From assembly GCF_000145215.1 (NCBI RefSeq), contig NC_014392.1:1000001-1064000 (forward strand): DNA of 64,000 nt, read 5' to 3'. How positions within the stretch are numbered: the first letter of the stretch is position 1; every line of letters begins with the position of its first letter. The DNA comes from Caldicellulosiruptor obsidiansis OB47. GTDB lineage: Bacteria; Bacillota; Thermoanaerobacteria; Caldicellulosiruptorales; Caldicellulosiruptoraceae. The position numbers and the translations under genes are program-made. Positions 46,862 through 58,684 of this stretch are shown here, in pieces. The notes under the pieces were generated by a model, which saw only the letters and a list, made by a program, of their open reading frames with translations, searched no databases and had not been told where the DNA came from.

Positions 46862-47239
46862 ATGGATGCAGCAGCAAGGTATCAAGAAGAAATGATAATG
46901 ACAAAGCCACCGGAAGAGATAACTCTTATGCTTTATGATGGATGCATAAGATTTATTAAACTTGCAATGCAGGCAATTGATGAAAAGAAATTTGATAAAG
47001 CAAATGAGAACATAATTAAAGCTGAGAATATCATCACAGAACTTATGTCAACACTTGATATGAGCTATGAGATATCTAAAAATTTGATGAGCCTTTATGA
47101 TTTTGTTTACAGATGGCTTATTCAGGCAAACCTCAAGAAGGATAATAAATATTTGCAGGAAGCGCTTGAGATTGTGCAGGATTTGCGAAATACATGGGCA
47201 GAGGCAATAAAGATTGCCCGCCAACAAAAGAATAAGTAA
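46862..47239 (+). CDS. fliS: Flagellar export chaperone FliS
   Basis: Binds the C-terminus of flagellin before export. 125-aa helical protein; YQEEMIMTKPPEEITLMLYDGCIRFIKLA is the signature N-terminus. Third gene of the operon. Confidence 0.95.
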   Translation: MDAAARYQEEMIMTKPPEEITLMLYDGCIRFIKLAMQAIDEKKFDKANENIIKAENIITELMSTLDMSYEISKNLMSLYDFVYRWLIQANLKKDNKYLQEALEIVQDLRNTWAEAIKIARQQKNK

Positions 47240-47254
47240 AAAGGGCTGGGGTTT

Positions 47255-47719
47255 ATGTATAATAAGCTTGTAAGTCTTCTTGAAGAGAAAGAAAAACTTG
47301 TTGATAGGTTTTTGACATTAACAAGTCTTCAACAGGAATATATTTTGAATGATAATTTCGATGAACTTTCTAAGATTGTCGACGAAAAAGCAGATCTGAT
47401 TGAGAGAATAAATAAAATAGATGACCAATTTATGGATGAGTTTGAAAATATAAAAGTTAAAAAAGGGATAAAAAGTTTTGACGAAATAACAGACATTGAC
47501 AAAGAGACAGGCATTTTGCTCAAAAGCCTCACATCATCTATTTTGCAGAAACTGCAGGTTATAAAGGATATAGACGAAAAGAATAATATTTTAATTCGAG
47601 CAAAGTTTGATGAGATAAAAAGGGCTCTGAAAAGTATGAGGTATAAAAAAGAGGCTTTAAAAGACTATTCTCAGTACAAGCAAAATCAGTTTCCAGCTGG
47701 TTTTGACAGGAAAGAATAG
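47255..47719 (+). CDS. fliT: FliT/FlgN-like flagellar chaperone
   Basis: 154-aa coiled-coil protein (KLVSLLEEKEKLVDRFLTLTSLQQEYI ... VDEKADLIERI), compatible with FliT or a FlgN-like export chaperone. It occupies the fliT position after fliS. Sequence conservation in this family is low, so the assignment relies on position, length and helical pattern. It ends in a terminator that also serves the convergent DUF2442 gene. Confidence 0.72.
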   Translation: MYNKLVSLLEEKEKLVDRFLTLTSLQQEYILNDNFDELSKIVDEKADLIERINKIDDQFMDEFENIKVKKGIKSFDEITDIDKETGILLKSLTSSILQKLQVIKDIDEKNNILIRAKFDEIKRALKSMRYKKEALKDYSQYKQNQFPAGFDRKE

Positions 47720-47742
47720 GGGCTTAAAAAGCCCCTTCTTTG
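47718..47742 (+). terminator. Rho-independent terminator after fliT
   Basis: Stem AGGGGCTT / AAGCCCCTT with AAA loop and TTCTTTGTT. It overlaps the last codons of the convergent DUF2442 gene. Confidence 0.75.
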
Positions 47743-48068
47743 TTGGTCTTTTGCCTAAATTCATTTTCAATTTTTTCAAAAAGCCAGATAGGCTCTTCCA
47801 CCTCAGGGCAAGTTTCATACAAAACAAGCGGGTCTAAGTCAAGGCAAATTGTCTCATCGTAGTTTCCACTTACATCCCATGCAAGTGTTCCATTTAACAC
47901 AGTACACCTTTCCATAAAAAATTTTTTATCTTTGAGTCTTTGAAATTCACCTTTTTCAAGCAGACTTGAAGCGTCAAAAAGTTTTATGCTACCATCGTCA
48001 AAATATATATACACCTTGTAATCTTCAGTCGGAATAACCTGCACAACCTCAGGGTAGTATTCCATCAT
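47724..48068 (-). CDS. DUF2442 family protein
   Basis: 114 aa. VVQVIPTEDYKVYIYFDDGSIKLFDAS, ERCTVLNGTLAWDVSGN and ICLDLDPLVLYE match the DUF2442 layout (a small two-domain fold). DUF2442 genes usually follow a DUF4160 gene, with presumed toxin-antitoxin or regulatory roles not proven. Upstream here is only a short frame fragment. It converges on the fliT gene. Confidence 0.85.
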   Translation of the reverse strand: MMEYYPEVVQVIPTEDYKVYIYFDDGSIKLFDASSLLEKGEFQRLKDKKFFMERCTVLNGTLAWDVSGNYDETICLDLDPLVLYETCPEVEEPIWLFEKIENEFRQKTNKEGAF

Positions 48069-48170
48069 GTATCAATTACCCCAATAGTTTTCAAACTAAA
48101 GGATTGATTCTCATCAGTAACATTTAGAATATCAACTTCTGCCTCAAATCCAGCAAAAATTATAATCTAA
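48067..48170 (-). other. Short reading-frame fragment upstream of DUF2442, possible gene remnant
   Basis: On the minus strand about 34 codons read IIIFAGFEAEVDILNVTDENQ and end TIGVIDT, with the stop overlapping the ATGATG of the DUF2442 gene. No start codon with a ribosome binding site is seen, and a stop precedes it. It may be the tail of a lost partner gene. It is weak evidence and could be chance. Confidence 0.3.
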
Positions 48171-48208
48171 TTTTCGTTTAAAATCACATCTAAAAATTGA
48201 AGCAAAAA

Positions 48209-49396
48209 TTAGCTTTCAATTTTTATTTTTCTTACAAAATACAAATTCCCCAACGCAAAAATTGCTGCTAATAAAAATACATACTCATACCCAAATTTGT
48301 TCCACAGAAAACCAGATAGCATTGGAAGGCTCATTGAAACTGCGTGGTCCATGCTTGTGCCTGTTGAAAGAGTAGGAGTAAGGTCGTCAGGATGTTTTAT
48401 AATTTTCTTTATGTATGTTGACCTTGCCATTGATGTTGCAAACATCAAGTTGTCGATGATATAACAACCATAAGCAAGGCCAAGTGCAAGCCATTTTATC
48501 TTTATGTTCTCAGTTGCTGCATATCCAAGACATATAAGAAAGATTACTATAGCGTCAAAAGTTAGTATCTTTTTTTCACCAAACCTGTCAATGAGCCTGC
48601 CAATTATATTTCTAAAGCCAATTCCTAAAAATGAACAGATAATTCCAACAAGCGCAAAATTTGCAACAGGTTGTTTGAAGATTTTTATTAACACCCATGG
48701 TGCAAAGGTGATAAATATTTGTTTTCTTGCTCCAAAGAAAACTGAAAGCACATAGTAAAGCCAGTAATCTTTTTTTATTACAAACTTAAATCCCTTATGC
48801 TGCGTCTTTTTTGGAAGTTTTATTGGCACAAGAAACAGGGCCGCAAAAAGATACATCACAGCAGCAATAACATACGCAGCTTGGAAAGAAAAATTTAAAA
48901 ACTTAAAACCTACCATTACTATAAAATATCCAATTATAGATGCCGCTGTTGCCACAGAACCAATTATTCCTAAGATTTTGCCATATTCATCCTCTTTTGA
49001 AAGTTCCATTCCAATGCTTGAGGTTAAAACCATGTTAAGGTGTGTGCCTGTGTTGTATATGGCTGTCCAGACAATCAAAAGCAGAAAGCTTGGTGCTAAA
49101 AATCCAAGACCAATCAGCGAAAACGAACAAAGAAAAGTGGCAATTATACTTACCCTCAGGTCGCCAAGGAAATATAAAAAGCCAATAAGAAAAATAATTA
49201 AAAAACCGGGGGTTTCACGTGGAAACTCAAGAACTCCTCTTGCCATAGGAGATATCTTGTATGTTGCAGCAATATAGTTGTTGAATATTGTGTCATTTAT
49301 TCCTCCACCAATTCCCATAAAAGCATTTGCTAAAATGAATAGGAAAAGACTTGAGAGAACAACTTTTAAACCTTGCTTTGAATTAAGCTGTGACAC
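48209..49396 (-). CDS. Major facilitator superfamily transporter
   Basis: 395 aa with about 12 membrane helices, in two halves separated by a charged loop near residues 195-210 (LPKKTQHKGFKF). A conserved motif GRLIDRFGEKK between helices 8 and 9 is the MFS loop motif in the second half. The substrate cannot be told. The start is the GTG at 49396, with AAAGGGATG upstream. A terminator was not found below it. It may be co-transcribed from the phosphodiesterase gene upstream (36 bp). Confidence 0.88.
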   Translation of the reverse strand: MSQLNSKQGLKVVLSSLFLFILANAFMGIGGGINDTIFNNYIAATYKISPMARGVLEFPRETPGFLIIFLIGFLYFLGDLRVSIIATFLCSFSLIGLGFLAPSFLLLIVWTAIYNTGTHLNMVLTSSIGMELSKEDEYGKILGIIGSVATAASIIGYFIVMVGFKFLNFSFQAAYVIAAVMYLFAALFLVPIKLPKKTQHKGFKFVIKKDYWLYYVLSVFFGARKQIFITFAPWVLIKIFKQPVANFALVGIICSFLGIGFRNIIGRLIDRFGEKKILTFDAIVIFLICLGYAATENIKIKWLALGLAYGCYIIDNLMFATSMARSTYIKKIIKHPDDLTPTLSTGTSMDHAVSMSLPMLSGFLWNKFGYEYVFLLAAIFALGNLYFVRKIKIES

Positions 49397-49432
49397 TATA
49401 TTTCATCCCTTTCTGTAGAATTTAAGTCTAAA

Positions 49433-49984
49433 TTATACAAGTTCAATATCAAATATGGGTGTATAGACTCTTTTTCTGTCTATCTCCTCACTCAAAAAGA
49501 GAATCACCTTTTCAACAGGAATTTCATCAAAGGTAAAGCTTTCAACAAACTTTTGAAAATTCTCAAAAGGCTCATTTAACACAACATCTTGAGCAATTGT
49601 TATATGTGGTGTATACTCTCTTTTTTCTCTTTCAAACCCAATCTCTGCCATTGAATCCTCAACAAGAGAAAAAAGGGTATTAAGTTTTTCAAGGTTGCCA
49701 TCTGGTTTTAAATACACAACTCTCAGGTTTCCATGCCCTTTAAAGTATCCACACGATGAGATTTTCAATGAAAAACGGGAAAAGTCTTTCAGATTTTTTT
49801 CAAGCACCTGTCTGATTTTTTCAACCTTTTCGTATTCAATCTCACCAAGGAATTTGAGGGTTAAATGAAAATTATCAATATATTTCCATCTGCCTTTTTT
49901 GCTGATAGACTTTAAAAAGCTTTGCACTTCAACAATCTGTTCTTTTAAGCTTTTTGGGAAATCAATACCAATAAAAGTTCGCAT
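49433..49984 (-). CDS. thpR: RNA 2',3'-cyclic phosphodiesterase (2H family)
   Basis: 183 aa. The two catalytic H-x-T-x motifs are HLTLKFLG (near residue 40) and HITIAQD (near 127). The N-terminus RTFIGIDFP is standard for ThpR/LigT. Members open 2',3'-cyclic phosphates in RNA; the biological substrate is uncertain. Divergent from the 50105 gene, with GAAAGGAATG upstream of the ATG. Confidence 0.92.
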   Translation of the reverse strand: MRTFIGIDFPKSLKEQIVEVQSFLKSISKKGRWKYIDNFHLTLKFLGEIEYEKVEKIRQVLEKNLKDFSRFSLKISSCGYFKGHGNLRVVYLKPDGNLEKLNTLFSLVEDSMAEIGFEREKREYTPHITIAQDVVLNEPFENFQKFVESFTFDEIPVEKVILFLSEEIDRKRVYTPIFDIELV

Positions 49985-50104
49985 GGTTAATCTTCATTCC
50001 TTTCAATACATATTTTTCATAAAAATCTTTGAATGGTAACATTATATTTGGTAGAATAAATATAAACAGTTTTCATCTTAAATTTTATCAGGGGGAAAGG
50101 CATT

Positions 50105-50407
50105 ATGGAAGTACTTTATAGCGTAAAACTTTTATATCCAACAGACATTCCTGTATCACCAGGAGTTATAAGCGTTGAAATTTACAAACCTCAGCAGGGA
50201 AAACTGCCAATATACATAAAAAGCCTTGATGAAAATGACCCAAAACAATTTATGCAAAATATTGCTTCCATCATACAAGAAGAGCTTTTAAAGAGAATAA
50301 ATATTGATATTACAACTCAAGCTCAGCTATATATCGTAGAAGGAGATGCAAAATATAAAGTTGTCTTTAACGACAGTTTGAATAACTTTACCATAGAAAA
50401 GGAGTAG
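50105..50407 (+). CDS. Conserved-looking hypothetical protein, 100 aa
   Basis: No recognised family. Alternating beta and helix pattern (MEVLYSVKLLYP, SVEIYKPQQG, a helix at ASIIQEELLKRI, then AQLYIVEGDAKYKVVF). GGGGGAAAGG precedes the ATG, and proB follows after 10 bp, so it is probably the first gene of the proBA operon. No signal peptide or membrane helix. Confidence 0.65.
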   Translation: MEVLYSVKLLYPTDIPVSPGVISVEIYKPQQGKLPIYIKSLDENDPKQFMQNIASIIQEELLKRINIDITTQAQLYIVEGDAKYKVVFNDSLNNFTIEKE

Positions 50408-50417
50408 AAAGTGAAAA

Positions 50418-51218
50418 ATGCGAGATTTTGGAGATGTGAAAAAGATTGTTGTAAAGGTTGGAACAAGTACTGTAACATATCCAACGGGGAAATTAAATCT
50501 TTCACGGTTAGAAAAACTTGCAAGGGTTCTTTCTGACATAAAGAACGAAGGAAGGGACGTTGTGCTAGTCACGTCTGGTGCTGTTGCATCAGGTTTGGGC
50601 AGGCTTGGGCTTGCCAAAAATCACAAAACAACCCAGGAAAAACAGGCGCTTGCAGCTATTGGTCAGGGAATTTTAATGCAGATTTACGAAAAGCTTTTTG
50701 GTGAGTATGGAGTTGTGGTTGCACAGGTGCTTCTTACCAAGGATGTTGTTGATGAAGAGAAAAAGATGCTAAATGTTAAAAACACATTTGAATATTTGTT
50801 CAAATATGGTGCAATTCCAATTGTAAACGAAAACGACGTTGTTGCAATTGAAGAGCTTGAGTTTGGCGACAATGATACTTTGTCTGCTTATGTTGCAACA
50901 ATAATTGATGCCGACCTTTTGGTAATTCTTTCTGATATAGATGGGCTTTATACGTGTGACCCGAGAATTGATAGCAGTGCAAAACTTATAACTGAGGTAT
51001 TTGAGATTGATTCATATATAGAAAGCATTGCGGGTGGTGCTGGTACTGCAAACTCAACAGGTGGTATGCAGACCAAAATTGAAGCTGCTAAGATTGCAAT
51101 GCAACATGGGATTCCTATGGTAATTGCAAATGGTGAGAATCCAACAGTTGTGAAGGAAATTTTAGAAGGTAAAGAGATAGGAACTTTGTTTATAAGCAAG
51201 AATGCTATTTCAAGGTAA
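50418..51218 (+). CDS. proB: Glutamate 5-kinase, short form without PUA domain
   Basis: Phosphorylates glutamate, first step of proline synthesis. 266 aa of amino-acid-kinase fold: VVKVGTSTVT, VLVTSGAVASG, IVNENDVVA, FGDNDTLSAYVA, LSDIDGLY and the lysine-containing GGMQTKIEAA. The usual C-terminal PUA domain (about 100 residues) is absent, as in the shorter class of ProB proteins. No sign of truncation: the end is followed directly by proA. Confidence 0.95.
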   Translation: MRDFGDVKKIVVKVGTSTVTYPTGKLNLSRLEKLARVLSDIKNEGRDVVLVTSGAVASGLGRLGLAKNHKTTQEKQALAAIGQGILMQIYEKLFGEYGVVVAQVLLTKDVVDEEKKMLNVKNTFEYLFKYGAIPIVNENDVVAIEELEFGDNDTLSAYVATIIDADLLVILSDIDGLYTCDPRIDSSAKLITEVFEIDSYIESIAGGAGTANSTGGMQTKIEAAKIAMQHGIPMVIANGENPTVVKEILEGKEIGTLFISKNAISR

Positions 51219-51243
51219 ATACAGAAGGGGGAAGAATTTAAAT

Positions 51244-52503
51244 ATGAGTGATTTGATAGAAAAAGCAAAGAAGGTTAAAGAAGCGTCAAAAAAGCTCATG
51301 AATCTTTCTGAAAATGAAAAGAACAGGGCACTTTCGTGCATATCTCAGAAGTTATTAGAGAAGATGGAGTATATCTTGCAGGAAAACCAAAAAGACATGG
51401 AAAATGCTGCGATAAAAGGCATCAAGGGAGCTCTTTTAGACAGGTTAAAACTTACAGAGGATAGAATAAAGCAAATCTGTAAAGGGATTGAGGATGTCAT
51501 AAAACTTCCTGACCCTGTTGGCGAAGTTATTTCTATGTGGAAGCGTCCAAATGGGCTTATTATCGGGCAAAAGAGAGTGCCAATTGGTGCAATAGGAATA
51601 ATTTATGAGGCAAGACCAAATGTTACTGTTGATGCAGCTGTGCTGTGTTTAAAGGCAGGTAACAGTGTTCTTTTGCGAGGCGGGTCTGAAGCAATAAACT
51701 CAAATATTGCTATTGTAAAGGTAATGAAAGAGGGTTTGCTTGAAGCAGGGATTGAGGAAGGTAGCATAGAGATTGTGGAGGACACATCACGTGAGACTGC
51801 TGTTGCCATGATGAAATTAAATGAGTATTTGGACCTTTTAATTCCACGCGGTGGTGCAAACCTTATAAAAACTGTTGTACAGAACGCAACAGTTCCTGTG
51901 ATAGAAACTGGTGTTGGAAACTGTCATGTTTTTGTTGATGAAAGCGCAGATTTTAATATGGCAAAAGAAATTGTGATAAATGCAAAGACTCAAAGACCAG
52001 GCGTTTGCAATGCTGCTGAAAAGCTTTTAGTTCACAAAAACATCGCAGAGCAGTTCTTGCCGATGGTTGTAAAAGAGCTTATGCAAAGAAATGTTGAGAT
52101 AAGAGGATGTTCTCAAACAGTTGAGATTTGCAGAAAAAACGGAATTGAGATAAAAGAAGCCACTGAAGATGACTGGTATACAGAATATTTAGATTTGATA
52201 ATGGGTGTTAAGGTAGTTAGCAGCATCGATGATGCAATTGAACATGTCAATAAATATGGTTCTAAACATTCAGAAGCTATTGTAACTAAGGACTACTTCA
52301 ACGCTCAAAAGTTCTTAGACTTTGTAGATGCTGCCGCCGTGTATGTGAACGCATCAACAAGATTTACAGACGGCTTTGAATTTGGTTTTGGAGCAGAGAT
52401 TGGAATCTCAACTCAAAAACTTCATGCAAGAGGACCAATGGGTTTGAAAGAGCTTACAACCATAAAATATATCATCTATGGCAGCGGACAGGTGAGAAAA
52501 TAA
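51244..52503 (+). CDS. proA: Gamma-glutamyl phosphate reductase
   Basis: Reduces glutamyl 5-phosphate with NADPH. About 419 aa. IGIIYEARPNVTVDAA, GNSVLLRGGSEAI and the catalytic cysteine in TQRPGVCNAAEKLLVH are conserved. The ATG at 51244 (GGGGGAAG upstream) fits the family N-terminus; a longer frame from 51202 overlaps proB and lacks support. Unit ends with a terminator. Confidence 0.96.
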   Translation: MSDLIEKAKKVKEASKKLMNLSENEKNRALSCISQKLLEKMEYILQENQKDMENAAIKGIKGALLDRLKLTEDRIKQICKGIEDVIKLPDPVGEVISMWKRPNGLIIGQKRVPIGAIGIIYEARPNVTVDAAVLCLKAGNSVLLRGGSEAINSNIAIVKVMKEGLLEAGIEEGSIEIVEDTSRETAVAMMKLNEYLDLLIPRGGANLIKTVVQNATVPVIETGVGNCHVFVDESADFNMAKEIVINAKTQRPGVCNAAEKLLVHKNIAEQFLPMVVKELMQRNVEIRGCSQTVEICRKNGIEIKEATEDDWYTEYLDLIMGVKVVSSIDDAIEHVNKYGSKHSEAIVTKDYFNAQKFLDFVDAAAVYVNASTRFTDGFEFGFGAEIGISTQKLHARGPMGLKELTTIKYIIYGSGQVRK

Positions 52504-52511
52504 AGGTTTTG

Positions 52512-52538
52512 AGGACGACACAAAGTTGTCCTTTTTTC
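52512..52538 (+). terminator. Rho-independent terminator of proBA
   Basis: Stem AGGACGAC / GTTGTCCT (one G-T pair), loop ACAAA, then TTTTTT. A TATAAT at 52563-52568 may be the -10 for mutS2. Confidence 0.88.
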
Positions 52539-52629
52539 TTTATAAGGAAAAGTCTTGTGTGCTATAATAGTCAGAGAAGACACTTTGGATGTCTTCTAAA
52601 AAACCTGAATAAAAAGGGGTAAGATAAGA

Positions 52630-54990
52630 TTGAATCAAAAAACCTTTAAAGCTTTAGAATACGACAGAGTATTAGAGATGCTGATAAATTTTGCACATTC
52701 TGAACCTGCAAAGAAATACTTTCAAAATCTTATACCCTCAACCGACAAAGATTTTATCCAAAAAGAACTTGATAAGGTTGAAGAGTGTTATATCTATATA
52801 CTAAAATATGGAACGCCACCTGCTTTAGAGTTTTCAGATATTTCCTTAGTTTTAAAAAAAGCAAAAGCACAGGCAATTTTGACACCGCACGAAATCTTAG
52901 CAGTGAACAGAATATTAAAGCTTTCACAAGAGGTAAGGTCATATCTTGCAAATGCAGATGGTAACTATCTGAAAAGCAGTCGAGAAAGGCTATTTAATCT
53001 CAAAGAACTCACAGCCCGTATTGACCAGACATTTTTGACGCCTGAAGAGATTTTAGACACTGCATCGCCAAGGTTAAAAGATATAAGAGATAGGATAAGA
53101 CGTCTTGAAGCAAAAATAAGAGATGAACTGAACAGGATGATAAGAGATCCTAAAATCCAGAGGTTTTTGCAAGAGCCGATTATAACAGTTAGAGGGGATA
53201 AGCTTTTGCTTCCTGTGAAGGCTGAACACAAAGACAGCATCAAGGGAATTATTCACGACCAGTCTGCAACAGGTGCCACACTTTTTGTTGAGCCGTTTGT
53301 GTGTGTTGAAATTTCAAACCAGATAAGGGTTGCAAGGTCAGAAGAAAAAGAAGAGATAGAGAAGCTATTGCAGGAGCTTTCCCAGCTTATTTCAGATAGC
53401 TATAATGAGATAAAACAAAATTTCGAGAGTCTTTCTGAACTTGATATTCTATTTACCAAAGCACAGTGGGCACATCAATTTCGGGCTTCAAAGCCAATCC
53501 TCAACACAGCTGGATATATTAATCTCAAAAAAGCAAGACATCCGTTGATTAAAAAAGAAAAGGTTGTGCCAATTGATGTGCATCTGGGTAAAGAATTTGA
53601 TGTTCTTGTAATTACAGGTCCAAACACAGGTGGAAAGACTGTAACTTTAAAGACCATTGGGCTTTTCTGTCTTCTTGCTCAGAGTGGAGTATTTATCCCG
53701 GCTGATGATAGGTCTGAGGTGTGTGTGTTTTCAAAGATATTTGCAGATATTGGAGATGAACAGAGCATAATTCAGAGCCTTTCAACTTTTTCAGCGCATA
53801 TGAAAAATATAATTGAGATAACACAAAATGCAGACAGTTCAACACTTGTTCTTTTGGACGAGATTGGCTCTGGTACAGACCCTGAAGAAGGTGCAGCACT
53901 TGCAAAGGCAATTTTGAAATTTCTCCACAATAAGGGTGCTAAAGTTGTTGCTACAACACATTATGGAGAGCTTAAAACATTTGCTCAGCAGGAAGAGAGG
54001 TTCGAAAACGCTTCTTGCGAGTTTGATATAAATACTTTAAAACCAACATACAGGCTTTTGATTGGAATTCCCGGTATGAGTAATGCACTTTATATATCTT
54101 CTAATTTGGGGCTAAACAAAGAAATAATAGAGCTTGCTAAAGGCTACATGTCTAAAAAAACGCTGGAGCTCACAGATATAATAAACGAGATGGAGAGAAA
54201 ACGAAGAGAACTGGAAGAGGCTCTTGAAAGTGCAAATAAACTTAAGAGTGAAGCTGAAGAATTAAAGAAAACCTTAGAAGAAGAAAGAAGAAGATTTGAG
54301 GCAGAAAAGCAGAAGATAAAAGAAAGAGCATCAAAAGAGGCACGTGAGTTTGTGCAAAAGGTTGAAGATGAAGTTGAAAAGCTATTCAAAGAGCTTAAAA
54401 AGATTGCAGAGAGCCTAAAGGAAAAAGAGATGTTAAAACAGCTTGAAGAAAAGAAAAGAGAATATGAAAACCTTGTAAAGAGCATAGAACAGGCATCACG
54501 AAAAGAAGAAAAACTACAGTCAAAACTGCCTGAAAACCTTCGACTGGGGCAAAAGGTATATGTCAAAAGCTTTGATGCAGAAGGATTTGTTGAGTCACTG
54601 CCTGACTCTAAAGGAAATCTTACTGTTAGAATTGGCATTATGAAGCTTTCTGTAAATATATCAGACATTTTTGAAATAGAAGAAGAGACAGCTACCAAAA
54701 ACTTGGTTTCTTCTAAAAAAGGAGTTGAAATCAATCAAAAGAGTATTGACATGTCCATTGATGTGAGAGGCAAAACAAGCAATGATGCCATTTTAGAGGT
54801 TGACAAGTACTTGGATGATGCATACACAGCAGGATTAAAACAAGTGACAATAATCCATGGGAAAGGCACTGGGGTTTTGCGCCAGACGATAAGGAGTTTT
54901 TTGAGGCGGCATCCACATGTGAAATCATTCAGAGATGGAACATATGGTGAAGGTGAACAGGGTGTCACAGTAGTTGAGCTGAAAGACTAA
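52630..54990 (+). CDS. mutS2: Endonuclease MutS2
   Basis: 786 aa. MutS-type ATPase core with Walker A TGPNTGGKTV (near residue 330), STFSAHMKNI and Walker B LVLLDEIGSGTDPEEG; then a long coiled coil (about 515-640), a KOW-like linker and a C-terminal Smr nuclease domain (DVRGKTSNDAI, IHGKGTGVLR, FLRRHPHV). There is no mismatch-recognition domain. MutS2 acts against recombination intermediates, or on stalled ribosomes in Bacillus. The start is the TTG at 52630 with AAAGGGG upstream. Confidence 0.96.
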   Translation: MNQKTFKALEYDRVLEMLINFAHSEPAKKYFQNLIPSTDKDFIQKELDKVEECYIYILKYGTPPALEFSDISLVLKKAKAQAILTPHEILAVNRILKLSQEVRSYLANADGNYLKSSRERLFNLKELTARIDQTFLTPEEILDTASPRLKDIRDRIRRLEAKIRDELNRMIRDPKIQRFLQEPIITVRGDKLLLPVKAEHKDSIKGIIHDQSATGATLFVEPFVCVEISNQIRVARSEEKEEIEKLLQELSQLISDSYNEIKQNFESLSELDILFTKAQWAHQFRASKPILNTAGYINLKKARHPLIKKEKVVPIDVHLGKEFDVLVITGPNTGGKTVTLKTIGLFCLLAQSGVFIPADDRSEVCVFSKIFADIGDEQSIIQSLSTFSAHMKNIIEITQNADSSTLVLLDEIGSGTDPEEGAALAKAILKFLHNKGAKVVATTHYGELKTFAQQEERFENASCEFDINTLKPTYRLLIGIPGMSNALYISSNLGLNKEIIELAKGYMSKKTLELTDIINEMERKRRELEEALESANKLKSEAEELKKTLEEERRRFEAEKQKIKERASKEAREFVQKVEDEVEKLFKELKKIAESLKEKEMLKQLEEKKREYENLVKSIEQASRKEEKLQSKLPENLRLGQKVYVKSFDAEGFVESLPDSKGNLTVRIGIMKLSVNISDIFEIEEETATKNLVSSKKGVEINQKSIDMSIDVRGKTSNDAILEVDKYLDDAYTAGLKQVTIIHGKGTGVLRQTIRSFLRRHPHVKSFRDGTYGEGEQGVTVVELKD

Positions 54991-55084
54991 TGATTTTCTT
55001 GATATTGACTTGGCAGATAAATTCAATTAAACTTATATTTAAGCTTCTATTTTTTAACTTCAGAAAAGAAGGAGACGAATATTG

Positions 55085-55642
55085 ATGATGGAACAGCATC
55101 AAACACTGAAACTTCAAAACAAAGTGGTAAAAGAAGCAGTTGAGTGGATTTTATGGATTGGCGGAGCAGTGCTTATTGCTCTTGTCCTGCGCGCATATGT
55201 CTTTTCACTTGTAATTGTTCCAACAGGGTCAATGCTCAATACAATTCAGTTAAATGATAAGCTTTTTGTGTATAAGCTTGGGTATGTTCTTCATATAGAA
55301 GATGTCAAAAGAGGAGACATTGTAGTTTTCAAGTATCCAGACGATAGGAAAACTTTATATGTCAAAAGAGTTATAGGACTTCCTGGCGACACAATCGAGA
55401 TAAAAGATGGTGTTTTGTACATCAATGGTAAAGTCTACAAAGAAAATTATCTGAAAGAACCCATGGTAGGAAGCTTTGGACCTTACAAAGTTCCGCCCGG
55501 ACACTATTTCATGATGGGTGATAACAGGAACGACTCTCACGACAGCCGGTTTTGGGAACATAAGTATGTTCCAAGAGATGATATTATAGGCAAGGTAGTT
55601 TTCAGAGTTTGGCCACTCAGCCGCGCAGGAGTATTGAAATAG
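55085..55642 (+). CDS. lepB: Signal peptidase I
   Basis: Membrane-bound serine/lysine protease removing signal peptides. About 185 aa with one N-terminal membrane helix (about 22-42). The catalytic serine is in IVPTGSMLNTI and the lysine in YVKRVIGLPGD; GDNRNDSHDSRFWE is also conserved. A TTG at 55082 and ATG at 55088 are alternative starts; GGAG lies about 11 bases before 55085. Confidence 0.95.
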   Translation: MMEQHQTLKLQNKVVKEAVEWILWIGGAVLIALVLRAYVFSLVIVPTGSMLNTIQLNDKLFVYKLGYVLHIEDVKRGDIVVFKYPDDRKTLYVKRVIGLPGDTIEIKDGVLYINGKVYKENYLKEPMVGSFGPYKVPPGHYFMMGDNRNDSHDSRFWEHKYVPRDDIIGKVVFRVWPLSRAGVLK

Positions 55643-55734
55643 ATAAAGATCAAAAATTTATGAGCGTAATCAATATATTTTAATAAATTGATTTCTGAAA
55701 AATTTAAGTGATTTCGGAGGGTTGATTTTAAGTT

Positions 55735-57755
<2,021 letters not shown>

Positions 57756-57787
57756 TCAGAAGTTTTGAATAGGGGAGGAAAGTTGTT

Positions 57788-58660
57788 TTGGAGTTTGTAG
57801 AAAAATATCTTGAAAATGGTTTGGAGCTTGTTAAGATATATTCAAAGACAAAAAGTTCATATTTCACAGTTGCACCCGAGCGGGGTGCAATTGTTGTTTT
57901 ACTCAATCTTTCCGGCAAAGAAATTCTTTATTTGAATGAAGCGACCCTTTTTGACAGAACAAAAAACATAAGAGGCGGAATACCAGTTTTGTTCCCGATA
58001 TGTGGCAGAGTTGTGGACGGCAAGATTTTTTTCAAAGGTCAAGAGTTTGAGATGAAAAATCACGGGTTTGCAAGAGACAGCAGTTTTAACATAGCGGGGT
58101 ATATTGACATGCCAGATAAAAATGGTATAGCCTTGAGGCTTTCAAGCAGTGAGTTTACAAAAAAGTTTTATCCGTACGACTTTGAATTTGTAATGCAATA
58201 TCTAATTGATGATGAAATGTTTGAAGTAAAAATGATTGTGAAAAACGAGGATAGCAGTATAATGCCTTTTTATGCTGGATTTCATCCATACTTTTTGTGT
58301 AATAAGGATGAATTTACTCTCAAGCTTGAATGTGAAAAGTGCTTTGACGATGTTGAGAAGAGATTTATTGATCTTCAGGATTTCAAAGAGATTGATTTTT
58401 CAAAACCTGAGGTAAATCTTGACTTTTTGGATGTAGGAAGTAGCGAAGTTGAAATTACTCTTGACAGAGATAAAAAAATAGTGCTTTTGAAAGATGAGAA
58501 TTTCAAAAACATAGTAGTTTGGTCTTTAAAAGATTTTGACTTTGTATGTGTTGAGCCTTGGATGGGCGAGCATGAAGGATATATCAATAACAAGTTTTAT
58601 TACTTAGAGCCAGGAGCAATCTTTGAAGGATGGTTTGCAATTAAACTTGCAAATGAGTGA
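57788..58660 (+). CDS. Aldose 1-epimerase family protein
   Basis: 290 aa of the galactose-mutarotase fold. NIRGGIPVLFPICGRV, KNHGFARDSSF, the histidine of AGFHPYF and the C-terminal CVEPWMGEHEGYI are typical of the YeaD/LacX branch of the family, which acts on sugars or sugar phosphates. The start is the TTG at 57788 with GGGGAGG upstream. It precedes the lar genes by 24 bp and may share a transcript with them without a clear metabolic link. Confidence 0.87.
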   Translation: MEFVEKYLENGLELVKIYSKTKSSYFTVAPERGAIVVLLNLSGKEILYLNEATLFDRTKNIRGGIPVLFPICGRVVDGKIFFKGQEFEMKNHGFARDSSFNIAGYIDMPDKNGIALRLSSSEFTKKFYPYDFEFVMQYLIDDEMFEVKMIVKNEDSSIMPFYAGFHPYFLCNKDEFTLKLECEKCFDDVEKRFIDLQDFKEIDFSKPEVNLDFLDVGSSEVEITLDRDKKIVLLKDENFKNIVVWSLKDFDFVCVEPWMGEHEGYINNKFYYLEPGAIFEGWFAIKLANE

Positions 58661-58684
58661 TTAAAAAAGGCGGGGATTAAAACG